From an uncultured Ruminococcus sp. (GTDB lineage: Bacteria; Bacillota; Clostridia; Oscillospirales; Acutalibacteraceae), in contig CAJOHT010000023.1 of assembly GCA_905234305.1 (NCBI GenBank), positions 20,853-26,834 of the forward strand: a DNA stretch of 5,982 nt, in the 5' to 3' direction. Each line of letters opens with the position of its first letter. Positions within the stretch are counted from its first letter, which is position 1. The translations under genes were made by a program, and so were the position numbers. This document shows, one piece after another, positions 1 through 5,737 of the stretch. The notes beneath the pieces were generated by a model. It saw only the letters and a program-made list of their open reading frames with translations. It was not told the DNA's origin and ran no database searches.

Positions 1-2010
1 CTTCGCTCTAGCGTCCTTAACTTTCAGCTTAAACCTCTCTCCCGCTTTCATAGATTTTTCACGGGCGTTAACAGAAGGTTTATTAACGGTAAAAGCCTTT
101 ATTTTAGCGTTCCCGAAAGTAAAAACCTGCGATAAAATCGGGTCCTGGTTAAGCTGTTTCGGCGTAGTCCAGCTTCCGTCGAGGAACACATAAGTCTCGC
201 CCTCATTACATACGACTTTTCTCTCAACAGCGTCCGAGGACATTGTATCATTATCGAAGCCTGTTTCAAGATTCAGATACGCCACCTCGGACTCGGTACC
301 TGTATCATATGACTTTATATTCTGAACTACCGCGAATTTCTGTCCCTTGGAAAGAGGGATTTCCTTATTCAGCTTAACAGTATGGAAGCCCGCGAATTTT
401 ATTTTGTCGCTCGAGGTATATACAAGCTCGCCCTCGGTCGGATTTTTTTCGCTCCCGCTTAAAAGATAGATATCGGTTTTTACTAAAGAATCCGTCTCGT
501 TTGTATAGGCTGAAAACGCTTTAAGCCGCTCGTCTTTTTCAGCGGTAAAAACATTACCCGTAAGAGTGTCCTTATCGGCAGTCCTCAGAGATAGCCTGAG
601 GTCGTCGTTGTTCATAGCGAAATCGTACTGATAGTTATTATCGTAATCGTATCCGTCGTCGGCAATATCAACATTATAAACGTAATTGGAGCCTAAAGAA
701 CGGTCGCAGTAATATATCCAGAAAAAGCCCGTACCTCTGTCCTTGCTATCTCTTATACCGAATTCATAAATATACTTATTTTCTAAATTGGCGCGCTTTT
801 TCTTAAGATCAGCAACTGTTGTATTGGTCTTTTTCGCGTATTCCTCCGTTTCCTTATAAGTCATTCCGTTTATGCCCTCACGGTCTTTGTCCCAGTTTTT
901 GAACAGAGATTTCATACAGTCATAGCTGCCCCAGCTGTTTTTTACAAGCCAAGCACCGTCCTCGTTCGGAGCGGTTTTGCCGTCCTGAGAGAAATTATCC
1001 TTTGAAAAATTGTCGTCCCAGCCGACTATAAGCACGGCGTGGTCAGGAACGGACTCGGTTTTACCGTTATAAAACGTACTGCTTATGCTATCGACAGACG
1101 AATCATAAGACGCCGCCACGGCTCCGTAATCCAAAACAGCCTGTTTAATAATGCTTACAGCCTTTTTATCGTTTCCCGCCCAGCCGCGTTTTATCTCTTT
1201 TTTATCGTTATTAAAGCGCGTTAAGGGAGGAAGATAAAGATAATCCGAAACACGCGGAGCGCCTGCTGATGATTTTCCCGTAAAGCTCGCGGGAAGCGTC
1301 CAGTCGCTGTCATTAAAAGCCATAAGATTATTCAGAGACCCGTTCCATCCGTTAGGTTGATGAGGGACGGATTTTTCCGAGACGACTCCTCTCCACGCGG
1401 TAAACAGAGTCTCGGCGTATGAACCGTAGCCTCCGTTAATAAAACGGTATTTACCCGAATCGTTATACTTAAGACCTTCGCCCGCCTGAGAAAGGCTCTC
1501 GGACTTACTTACAGGCTCTCCCAAAAGCCACGCGACAGCTCTTTCCGAATAGTCGGGCTCATTCTTAAGCCCGCTCAGTACAGGCTCGCCGAACGCTTTA
1601 GCGTCGATTTTATCTCCTGATTCCAATCGGTCCTTCGCTTTTAAGACAGAGCTTTCCAACGCTCCCAGCGATGAATATGCCCAGCAATCGCTCAGCGGTT
1701 TCTGAATTTTAGAAGCGGTAGCCTGATTTATATTCGTTAAAAAGTAACGCGGTATAGAATCCGCCTCGGACGTATCATAGTCAGTAGAGGAAACGTCCCC
1801 GTAAATCATATAATGTAAAACGGGAATATTTTTATTACGGTACTCAAACACTTTCTCGATATCCTTTTTATCGCTTACTTTATCGCCGTTTAAATCAAAA
1901 ATAATTGAGCTTTTATCATTTGCCGACGCGCTGAACGCGGCACAACAGCATATCTCCGAGAGTAAAGCCGCGGATAAAAATATGCTGACAATTCTCTTAA
2001 AACACTTCAT
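1..2010 (-). CDS. Secreted papain-like (C1A) cysteine protease with lectin-like domain, 3' end cut off by window edge
   Basis: The frame is open from ATG at 2010 to the window edge (670 codons visible, no stop). Residues 1-30 form a signal peptide (MKCFKRIV, a hydrophobic core, then AFSASA), so the product is exported. The papain-fold active site is complete: oxyanion Gln103, nucleophile Cys109 in SDCWAYSS (Q-to-C spacing of 6 as in papain), His324 in PDHAVLIVGWDD and Asn358 in WLVKNSWG. After the catalytic domain, about residues 440-630 resemble the lectin-like domain found behind many clostridial C1 peptidases (NVFTAEKDERLKAFSAYT; AGFHTVKLNKEIPLSKGQKF). The last visible residues (MKAGERFKLKVKDARAK) look like the first strand of a Big_2-type Ig-like repeat, so a cell-wall or adhesive tail probably follows. 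It is the third gene of the regulator-kinase operon, 14 nt behind the kinase, which points to co-regulation. The protease call is firm; the substrate is unknown. Confidence 0.9.
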   Translation of the reverse strand, partial: MKCFKRIVSIFLSAALLSEICCCAAFSASANDKSSIIFDLNGDKVSDKKDIEKVFEYRNKNIPVLHYMIYGDVSSTDYDTSEADSIPRYFLTNINQATASKIQKPLSDCWAYSSLGALESSVLKAKDRLESGDKIDAKAFGEPVLSGLKNEPDYSERAVAWLLGEPVSKSESLSQAGEGLKYNDSGKYRFINGGYGSYAETLFTAWRGVVSEKSVPHQPNGWNGSLNNLMAFNDSDWTLPASFTGKSSAGAPRVSDYLYLPPLTRFNNDKKEIKRGWAGNDKKAVSIIKQAVLDYGAVAASYDSSVDSISSTFYNGKTESVPDHAVLIVGWDDNFSKDNFSQDGKTAPNEDGAWLVKNSWGSYDCMKSLFKNWDKDREGINGMTYKETEEYAKKTNTTVADLKKKRANLENKYIYEFGIRDSKDRGTGFFWIYYCDRSLGSNYVYNVDIADDGYDYDNNYQYDFAMNNDDLRLSLRTADKDTLTGNVFTAEKDERLKAFSAYTNETDSLVKTDIYLLSGSEKNPTEGELVYTSSDKIKFAGFHTVKLNKEIPLSKGQKFAVVQNIKSYDTGTESEVAYLNLETGFDNDTMSSDAVERKVVCNEGETYVFLDGSWTTPKQLNQDPILSQVFTFGNAKIKAFTVNKPSVNAREKSMKAGERFKLKVKDARAK

Positions 2011-2016
2011 TGTTCT

Positions 2017-2021
2017 CTCCT
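2017..2021 (-). promoter_or_regulatory. Ribosome binding site of the protease gene
   Basis: AGGAG lies 6 nt before the ATG at 2010 and falls within the 14-nt gap after the kinase stop codon. It fixes the start of the signal-peptide-bearing protein and supports translation from one polycistronic message. No promoter or terminator fits between kinase and protease. Confidence 0.8.
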
Positions 2022-2024
2022 CTT

Positions 2025-3677
2025 TTAGCTGAAAATAATTTTTACAGAAAAGATATTATCCTTAATATTGAGCCTGAATTTTGCTTTATGCAAATCCGCG
2101 ATTGACTTAACTATCGAAAGCCCTAAGCCGTTGCCGTTCTGGTGACGGCTTTTGTCTTTGCGCACATACGGCTCGGCAATATTCTTCAAATCGGATTTTG
2201 TGAGATTACCGCTCGGGTTTGAAATCGAGAACGATTTTTTCTCAACGCTTATTTCAATCACGCTGCCCTCGGGAGAATATTTCACGGCGTTATCGATCAG
2301 GTTTTCAACCGCCTGCTTAACAAGCTCCCTGTCTGCGGTTATATTATTATCTCCGCTTTGAGTTACCTTTATCTGCCTGCTGTCGGGCAGTTTTACATAA
2401 TTTCCCGCAAGTTCTTTTGTAAGCTCATATAAATCGAACTCAGAACGGTTCAGTTTAATATTGAACGAATCGAGCTTGCTTAAGTCAAGCATTTTATGGA
2501 CAAGAGAATTAATACTATCGGTCTGTTCAAGGATTTTATTAAGATAGCTCTCTTTTTCATCCTCGTCGATATTTTCCTGCAGGCTGTACGCGTAGCCGCT
2601 GATTACAAACAGCGGAGTTTTAATATCGTGAGCCAGCGCGTTCGTGAAATTCAGCCTTTTGTTCTCCTCGACTATCTGAGTTTTAACTGTTCTCCAAATC
2701 ATCACGCAGAGAATAACGGATATTGTCAGGAAAAATCCGAAAATCAAAGACACGTCAAGTACGAGTTCTTTTTTGCAGTAATCCAAAAGATTGTATTTTT
2801 TCGCGTATTGAAACATCCACGCGCTCTCTTCGGTATCATATTTTGAACTGGTTTTTATATTCTGATAATTAGAAACATACACTATGTTTTCATAAAAACC
2901 TGTCGGAATCGTAAGCGCGGACTGCTTCTTCTGCTCATCGGTAAGCGAAGTGATAAAATCGTTATTATACGCCTTATTAAGCAGGAATTCTTTCGGGATA
3001 ACATTCCTCAATATACTGCTGTTGCTGAACAACGGCGCTTTTTTTATTCTGTTCGCGCCCAGGTCATAGGTTTCAACATTATCGTCAATCAAAAAGCGTT
3101 TATCGCTTCCGTCCACCAAAACCATCTTCAGCTTTATCGGCACAATATATATACCCTTGAACTGAAATTTAGTACAGACAAGCTCGTAGTAATTACCATC
3201 CTCGCGGGTAGTCTCAAGCATTTTTTTGATGTTTTTGAATTGTTCCGCGCTGAGGGCGCCTCGTATTGACTCATAATCAATAAGCCCGAACTCCTCGGGG
3301 TTGGTCTCCTCAGTCCCTTTTATATGAAACCGCACCCCGACCGTTTTAGCGGTGTTGAAAACGACCTGACTCGGATTTCTGTAGGTAACGATTATCTGGG
3401 AGTTAAAATTATTCTCTTTTTTTTCTTCATCATACAGTAAGTCAAATTGCTCAAGAAACAGCTTGTTTATATCGATATTAGCGTTATCGCTTAAGCCTAT
3501 TGACACAAACTGCGAAAAAACGGATAGATTAAGCATCTCATCGCTCTGGATTTTATCCTTTTGAACATTAAGATAAACAACGCAAAACACCGAAGACACC
3601 GCAATCCATACGGCAAGCATTATCAGCGTAATACGCAGATACAGCTTATTTCTTTCCTTTTTTAAATGTTTTTCCAT
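2025..3677 (-). CDS. Membrane sensor histidine kinase with large extracytoplasmic sensor
   Basis: A 550-aa orthodox sensor kinase. TM1 is at about residues 13-35, an extracytoplasmic region at about 36-305, and TM2 at about 306-328. The catalytic core follows: HisKA with phospho-acceptor His350 in NALAHDIKTPL, N box ENLIDNAVKYSPEG (Asn459, Asn463) and G2 box NGNGLGLSIVK (515-523). It should autophosphorylate and pass phosphate to the regulator encoded immediately upstream (3-nt gap). Only about 21 residues separate TM2 from His350, so there is no room for a standard HAMP domain. The usual G1 motif DxGxG is replaced by SISNPSGNL (484-492), as in some VanS-like kinases, so ATP binding is not necessarily lost. 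The roughly 270-residue sensor matches no family I can name, so the ligand is unknown. The downstream secreted protease suggests an envelope or extracellular cue (inference). Confidence 0.93.
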   Translation of the reverse strand: MEKHLKKERNKLYLRITLIMLAVWIAVSSVFCVVYLNVQKDKIQSDEMLNLSVFSQFVSIGLSDNANIDINKLFLEQFDLLYDEEKKENNFNSQIIVTYRNPSQVVFNTAKTVGVRFHIKGTEETNPEEFGLIDYESIRGALSAEQFKNIKKMLETTREDGNYYELVCTKFQFKGIYIVPIKLKMVLVDGSDKRFLIDDNVETYDLGANRIKKAPLFSNSSILRNVIPKEFLLNKAYNNDFITSLTDEQKKQSALTIPTGFYENIVYVSNYQNIKTSSKYDTEESAWMFQYAKKYNLLDYCKKELVLDVSLIFGFFLTISVILCVMIWRTVKTQIVEENKRLNFTNALAHDIKTPLFVISGYAYSLQENIDEDEKESYLNKILEQTDSINSLVHKMLDLSKLDSFNIKLNRSEFDLYELTKELAGNYVKLPDSRQIKVTQSGDNNITADRELVKQAVENLIDNAVKYSPEGSVIEISVEKKSFSISNPSGNLTKSDLKNIAEPYVRKDKSRHQNGNGLGLSIVKSIADLHKAKFRLNIKDNIFSVKIIFS

Positions 3678-3680
3678 TTA

Positions 3681-4355
3681 TTAATCCTCAATTTTGTAAC
3701 CGCGGCGTATCACGGTTTTAATGAGCTTTCCGTTTGATTGAAGCGCCTTTCTGAGATTTCTTATATGGGTATCGAGTACGCGCTCGTCTACCCCGCTGTT
3801 ATATCCCCAAACGATATCAAGCAGCTTTTCGCGGCTTATTATCCTGCCCTTGTTTTCAATCAGCACTTTCAGAATTCCGTACTCGCGGGCAGTCAGCTTT
3901 ATTTCCTCGTTTTCGCTTATTACCATTCCGTTATTCGGATTAAGCGACAGACTTCCCGCCGAGAAAACCTTAGAGCGGACAAGTCCCTTAGAGCGCTTTA
4001 TAAGCGCGTTCACCTTTTCGTAGAGTACAGGCAGCGGAAAAGGCTTTACCACATAATCGTCACAGCCCAGCGCGTAACCGTTCAGCATATCGCTTTCGTC
4101 GGTACGGGCGGTAATAAACATAATCGGAACGTCGCTCTCACGGCGGATCTCACGGCAGATTTCAAAGCCGTCTACCTCGGGAAGCATAACGTCCAGCAGC
4201 AGACAATCGTAATTATTCTCGTACGCTTTTTCAAGCCCTTCCTGACCGTTTTCGGCGGTTTCAACCATAAAAACGTTTTTCTCTTTCTTAGTAAAATAAT
4301 TTACAATTAATTCCTGAATATTTTTATCATCCTCAACCAACAGAATATGATACAT
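3681..4355 (-). CDS. OmpR/PhoB-family response regulator
   Basis: A 224-aa, two-domain transcription factor of standard length. The receiver domain (about 1-120) has the acidic pocket Glu8-Asp9-Asp10, phospho-acceptor Asp55 in LLLDVMLPEVDG, switch Thr82 (FITAR), Tyr101, and Lys104 followed by Pro (DDYVVKPF). The C-terminal winged helix (about 128-224) shows the family signature LTAREYGILKVL, the recognition-helix region DERVLDTHIRNLRKAL and the wing VIRRGYKIE. All phosphotransfer residues are present, so it should be activated by the kinase encoded 3 nt downstream. It is the first gene of the operon. OmpR-family dimers bind tandem direct repeats about one helical turn apart. Such repeats occur in its own promoter (4389-4407) and in that of the upstream surface protein (5639-5657), which makes both likely targets. 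The start is supported by AAGG at 4365-4368. Confidence 0.95.
   Translation of the reverse strand: MYHILLVEDDKNIQELIVNYFTKKEKNVFMVETAENGQEGLEKAYENNYDCLLLDVMLPEVDGFEICREIRRESDVPIMFITARTDESDMLNGYALGCDDYVVKPFPLPVLYEKVNALIKRSKGLVRSKVFSAGSLSLNPNNGMVISENEEIKLTAREYGILKVLIENKGRIISREKLLDIVWGYNSGVDERVLDTHIRNLRKALQSNGKLIKTVIRRGYKIED
3686..3689 (-). promoter_or_regulatory. Kinase ribosome binding site inside the regulator 3' end
   Basis: GAGG sits 8 nt before the kinase ATG (3677) and is made from the last two sense codons of the regulator (GAG GAT, then TAA). Ribosomes finishing the regulator would clear or reuse this site, so the two genes are probably translationally coupled. Confidence 0.75.
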
Positions 4356-4374
4356 AATCTCACGCCTTAACTTT

Positions 4375-4380
4375 ATTTTA
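4375..4380 (-). promoter_or_regulatory. Candidate proximal -10 (P2) of the regulator-kinase-protease operon
   Basis: TAAAAT lies 8 bp downstream of the tandem repeat at 4389-4407, the same spacing as TATAAT to the repeat at the surface-protein gene. There is no -35 hexamer, so this would be an activator-dependent promoter with the repeat in the -35 position. The predicted start is near 4368, which leaves a leader of only about 13 nt with AAGG (4365-4368) at its very end. That short leader is the main doubt. Confidence 0.5.
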
Positions 4381-4388
4381 GCTTATTA

Positions 4389-4407
4389 ATCTAAAGCCTG
4401 TCTAAAG
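4389..4407 (-). promoter_or_regulatory. Tandem 11-bp-period direct repeat, probable response-regulator box
   Basis: On the transcribed strand, CTTTAGAC (4400-4407) and CTTTAGAT (4389-4396) are separated by AGG. The 11-bp period places both half-sites on the same DNA face, as in PhoB-type boxes. The same arrangement, CTTAAGAT-AAA-CTTCAGAT, precedes the surface-protein gene. The site is upstream of the candidate P2 -10 but overlaps the predicted start of P1 (about 4403). Occupancy could therefore activate P2 and block P1. Binding by the regulator encoded here is inferred, not shown. Confidence 0.65.
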
Positions 4408-4409
4408 CT

Positions 4410-4438
4410 ATTATAAATAATATTCACGCGCATAGCAA
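4410..4438 (-). promoter_or_regulatory. Distal housekeeping-type promoter (P1) of the regulator operon
   Basis: TTGCTA (4433-4438), a 17-bp spacer, then a perfect TATAAT (4410-4415) in the direction of the operon. The predicted start is near 4403, giving a leader of about 48 nt. It sits between the upstream terminator and the regulator gene and would supply basal expression. Confidence 0.7.
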
Positions 4439-4464
4439 TATCTTAAACTGAATTTTTAAACTTT

Positions 4465-4511
4465 TTAAATATAATCGGCAGTTCCGAACGCTAATAAATC
4501 CGAAACTGCCG
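4465..4511 (-). terminator. Intrinsic terminator of the surface-protein gene
   Basis: The arms 4499-4511 and 4476-4488 form a 13-bp stem (CGGCAGUUUCGGA on the 5' side) with a 10-nt loop. Two of the pairs are G-U in the minus-strand transcript but would be A-C mismatches on the plus strand, so the hairpin is built for the minus strand. It starts 22 nt past the stop codon at 4534. The tail (AUUAUAUUU) is U-rich but interrupted, so some read-through into the regulator operon is possible. Confidence 0.75.
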
Positions 4512-4533
4512 TTTAAATGAGATTATCTAACGA

Positions 4534-5601
4534 TTATTCTGCTCTTTTCCTGCGGGTAACAAACATTGCCCCGCCCGCGGCAATCATAACTGCGCCGAGG
4601 ATAAAGAAAATCGTATCTTCCTCGCCGTCGGGACCTGAGCCTGAGCTGTTATTCGACGCGCCCGCACTTGAGCCTGACGATGAATACGAGGAGCTGCTTC
4701 CGCTAGAAGCCGAGCCTTCCGAAGAAACGTGACCGCCGTTAGCGGCAATCTCTTTAGCCTCATTCTTAGCTTTATTCTCGTCTATTTTCGCTTCGTTCTT
4801 CTTAGCGGGATAAGCCTTTGCAAAAGCCTCTTCAAGCAGCTTTTTCATTTCCTTCTCATCCTGACCTGTTTTTTTGTTGATGATATAGGCGAAGATATCC
4901 TGAATCTGCTCGGCGGTAGAAATACCGAAGCTCTTATACGCCTTTACAAGCGCGTCAACGGGCTTAACGTATTTACTGTTATAGTAATTCGGGAGCCAGT
5001 CGCCGATAACCTCAGTGCCCTTTTCGTTAGGACAGAGCTTTGAGCCTACGATATTGCCGATAGAAGTAAAAGCGAGATGGGGTCCGTAGGTTGAGCTGTT
5101 CTTTGTCCATACAGCCTCATCAGCTTTTTTCTCGGAATCCTTAGGGTTCTCAATTTTCTTTCCAGTACGCTTTAATGTATCTCCTACGCAGGCTTTTGAG
5201 AAAGTCGCGTCGTAGGTCTGCTGACCGATATTTGTAGAGAAAATAACGCAGTAATCGTCGGAAGAATTCATCGGGATATCAGAAACATCATAGGACCAGT
5301 TCTGTCCCGAGCCTGTACATTTTTCTTTTTTAGCCTGCCAGCTGTAAACAGGGTCGCCGCCTCTTTTCCAGATATGGCAGTAAACCGTCGTAAAGCCTTT
5401 CCAGTCTCCCGAGTTAAAGTTTATCATATTTCCCGAGCCTGTAACGGAGGAGGAAGTATCCGCGCCCGACGAAATATTGCTGTCGGCTCCGACATTCGCC
5501 TCGTCAACTTCCGCTGCAGACGCCATAACCGCGCCGAGCGAGAATAATACTATCATCGCTGTAACAACAGCTAAAACTTTTTTCATCATAATAATCACCA
5601 T
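4534..5601 (-). CDS. Secreted, membrane-anchored protein with starch-binding (CBM26-like) domain
   Basis: 355 aa. The signal peptide covers about residues 1-30 (MKKVLAVVTAM... ASAA). AGGA at 5608-5611 lies 6 nt before the first ATG, which favours it over the Met5/Met6 alternatives. Residues about 58-142 look like a small beta-sandwich carbohydrate-binding domain of the CBM25/CBM26 kind: INFNSGDWKG, VYCHIW, SW, NWSYDVSDI and CVIFSTNIGQQTYDATF, with Trp67, 78, 88 and 102 as possible sugar-stacking residues. Cys75, 95, 118 and 138 might form disulfides. Residues about 150-240 carry IENPKDSEKKA and a helical stretch, 240-285 are Lys/Glu/Ala-rich helix, and 293-324 are a Ser/Gly linker. A hydrophobic segment (about 331-348) and RRKRAE end the protein like a sorting tail but without LPxTG. 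No catalytic residues are evident. A cell-surface role in polysaccharide binding is inferred; the exact family is uncertain. Confidence 0.85.
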   Translation of the reverse strand: MVIIMMKKVLAVVTAMIVLFSLGAVMASAAEVDEANVGADSNISSGADTSSSVTGSGNMINFNSGDWKGFTTVYCHIWKRGGDPVYSWQAKKEKCTGSGQNWSYDVSDIPMNSSDDYCVIFSTNIGQQTYDATFSKACVGDTLKRTGKKIENPKDSEKKADEAVWTKNSSTYGPHLAFTSIGNIVGSKLCPNEKGTEVIGDWLPNYYNSKYVKPVDALVKAYKSFGISTAEQIQDIFAYIINKKTGQDEKEMKKLLEEAFAKAYPAKKNEAKIDENKAKNEAKEIAANGGHVSSEGSASSGSSSSYSSSGSSAGASNNSSGSGPDGEEDTIFFILGAVMIAAGGAMFVTRRKRAE

Positions 5602-5624
5602 AGCCTTTCCTTAAGTTTTTCTGA

Positions 5625-5630
5625 ATTATA
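5625..5630 (-). promoter_or_regulatory. Extended -10 promoter of the surface-protein gene
   Basis: TGCTATAAT includes a perfect -10 (5625-5630) with the TGn extension. No acceptable -35 lies 16-18 bp upstream; that position is taken by the direct repeat at 5639-5657. The predicted start is near 5618, about 17 nt before the ATG and upstream of the ribosome binding site. The layout is that of an activator-dependent promoter. Confidence 0.7.
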
Positions 5631-5638
5631 GCACCCTA

Positions 5639-5657
5639 ATCTGAAGTTTATCTTAAG
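5639..5657 (-). promoter_or_regulatory. Tandem 11-bp-period direct repeat, second copy of the probable response-regulator box
   Basis: CTTAAGAT (5650-5657), AAA, CTTCAGAT (5639-5646) on the transcribed strand, ending 8 bp before the -10 and so covering about -39 to -21. Together with 4389-4407 it gives the consensus CTTNAGAY-N3-CTTNAGAT, in the same orientation and at the same distance from the -10. This position, replacing the -35, is typical of PhoB-like activation. Confidence 0.65.
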
Positions 5658-5672
5658 AAAAAACACTTTTTT

Positions 5673-5718
5673 AAAAAATCGGTCGTACAGAAAAGACTAC
5701 AGCCTTTCTGCACGACCG
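5673..5718 (-). terminator. Intrinsic terminator of hflX
   Basis: A 16-bp stem (arms 5703-5718 and 5680-5695) with a 7-nt loop is followed by AUUUUUU in the minus-strand transcript. Two G-U pairs exist only on the minus strand. It begins 19 nt after the hflX stop codon and separates that gene from the surface-protein promoter. Confidence 0.9.
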
Positions 5719-5737
5719 AACAATTAATAATTTAATA

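Noticed and set aside
801..808. CTTNAGA-like words inside the protease gene (for example near 801 and 1563)
   Set aside because: They are single copies within codons, without a partner 11 bp away or a promoter nearby; the number is about what chance gives.
1039..1224. Plus-strand open frame of 61 codons
   Set aside because: It lies opposite the catalytic domain of the protease, shows no ribosome binding site or recognisable domain, and the minus-strand frame carries the His active-site motif here.
2152..2846. Two plus-strand open frames (2152-2361 and 2496-2846)
   Set aside because: They are antisense to the ATPase and HisKA regions of the kinase, whose motifs are clear, and have no family features of their own.
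3738..4310. Plus-strand open frame of 190 codons
   Set aside because: It is antisense to the response regulator, which has every expected receiver and winged-helix residue; the long antisense frame is a by-product of codon use.
4440..4447. Possible third half-site, TTTAAGAT on the minus strand, just upstream of the P1 -35
   Set aside because: It differs from the CTTNAGAT consensus at the first position, stands alone, and is 40 bp from the nearest repeat, which does not fit the 11-bp phasing.
4453..4469. Short direct repeat TTTTTAAA twice with a 9-bp period
   Set aside because: It is low-complexity AT sequence in the terminator tail and is better explained by the U-rich tract than by a protein site.
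4517..5043. Two plus-strand open frames (4517-4732 and 4729-5043)
   Set aside because: They are antisense to the Ser/Gly linker and helical part of the surface protein. The first one's Glu/Pro/Leu-rich composition simply mirrors the low-complexity linker.
5584..5589. Alternative start of the surface protein at Met5 or Met6 (MMKKVL...)
   Set aside because: The signal peptide would look more typical, but the better ribosome binding site (AGGA, 6-nt spacing) serves the first ATG at 5601; only a weak GGTG precedes the inner ones.
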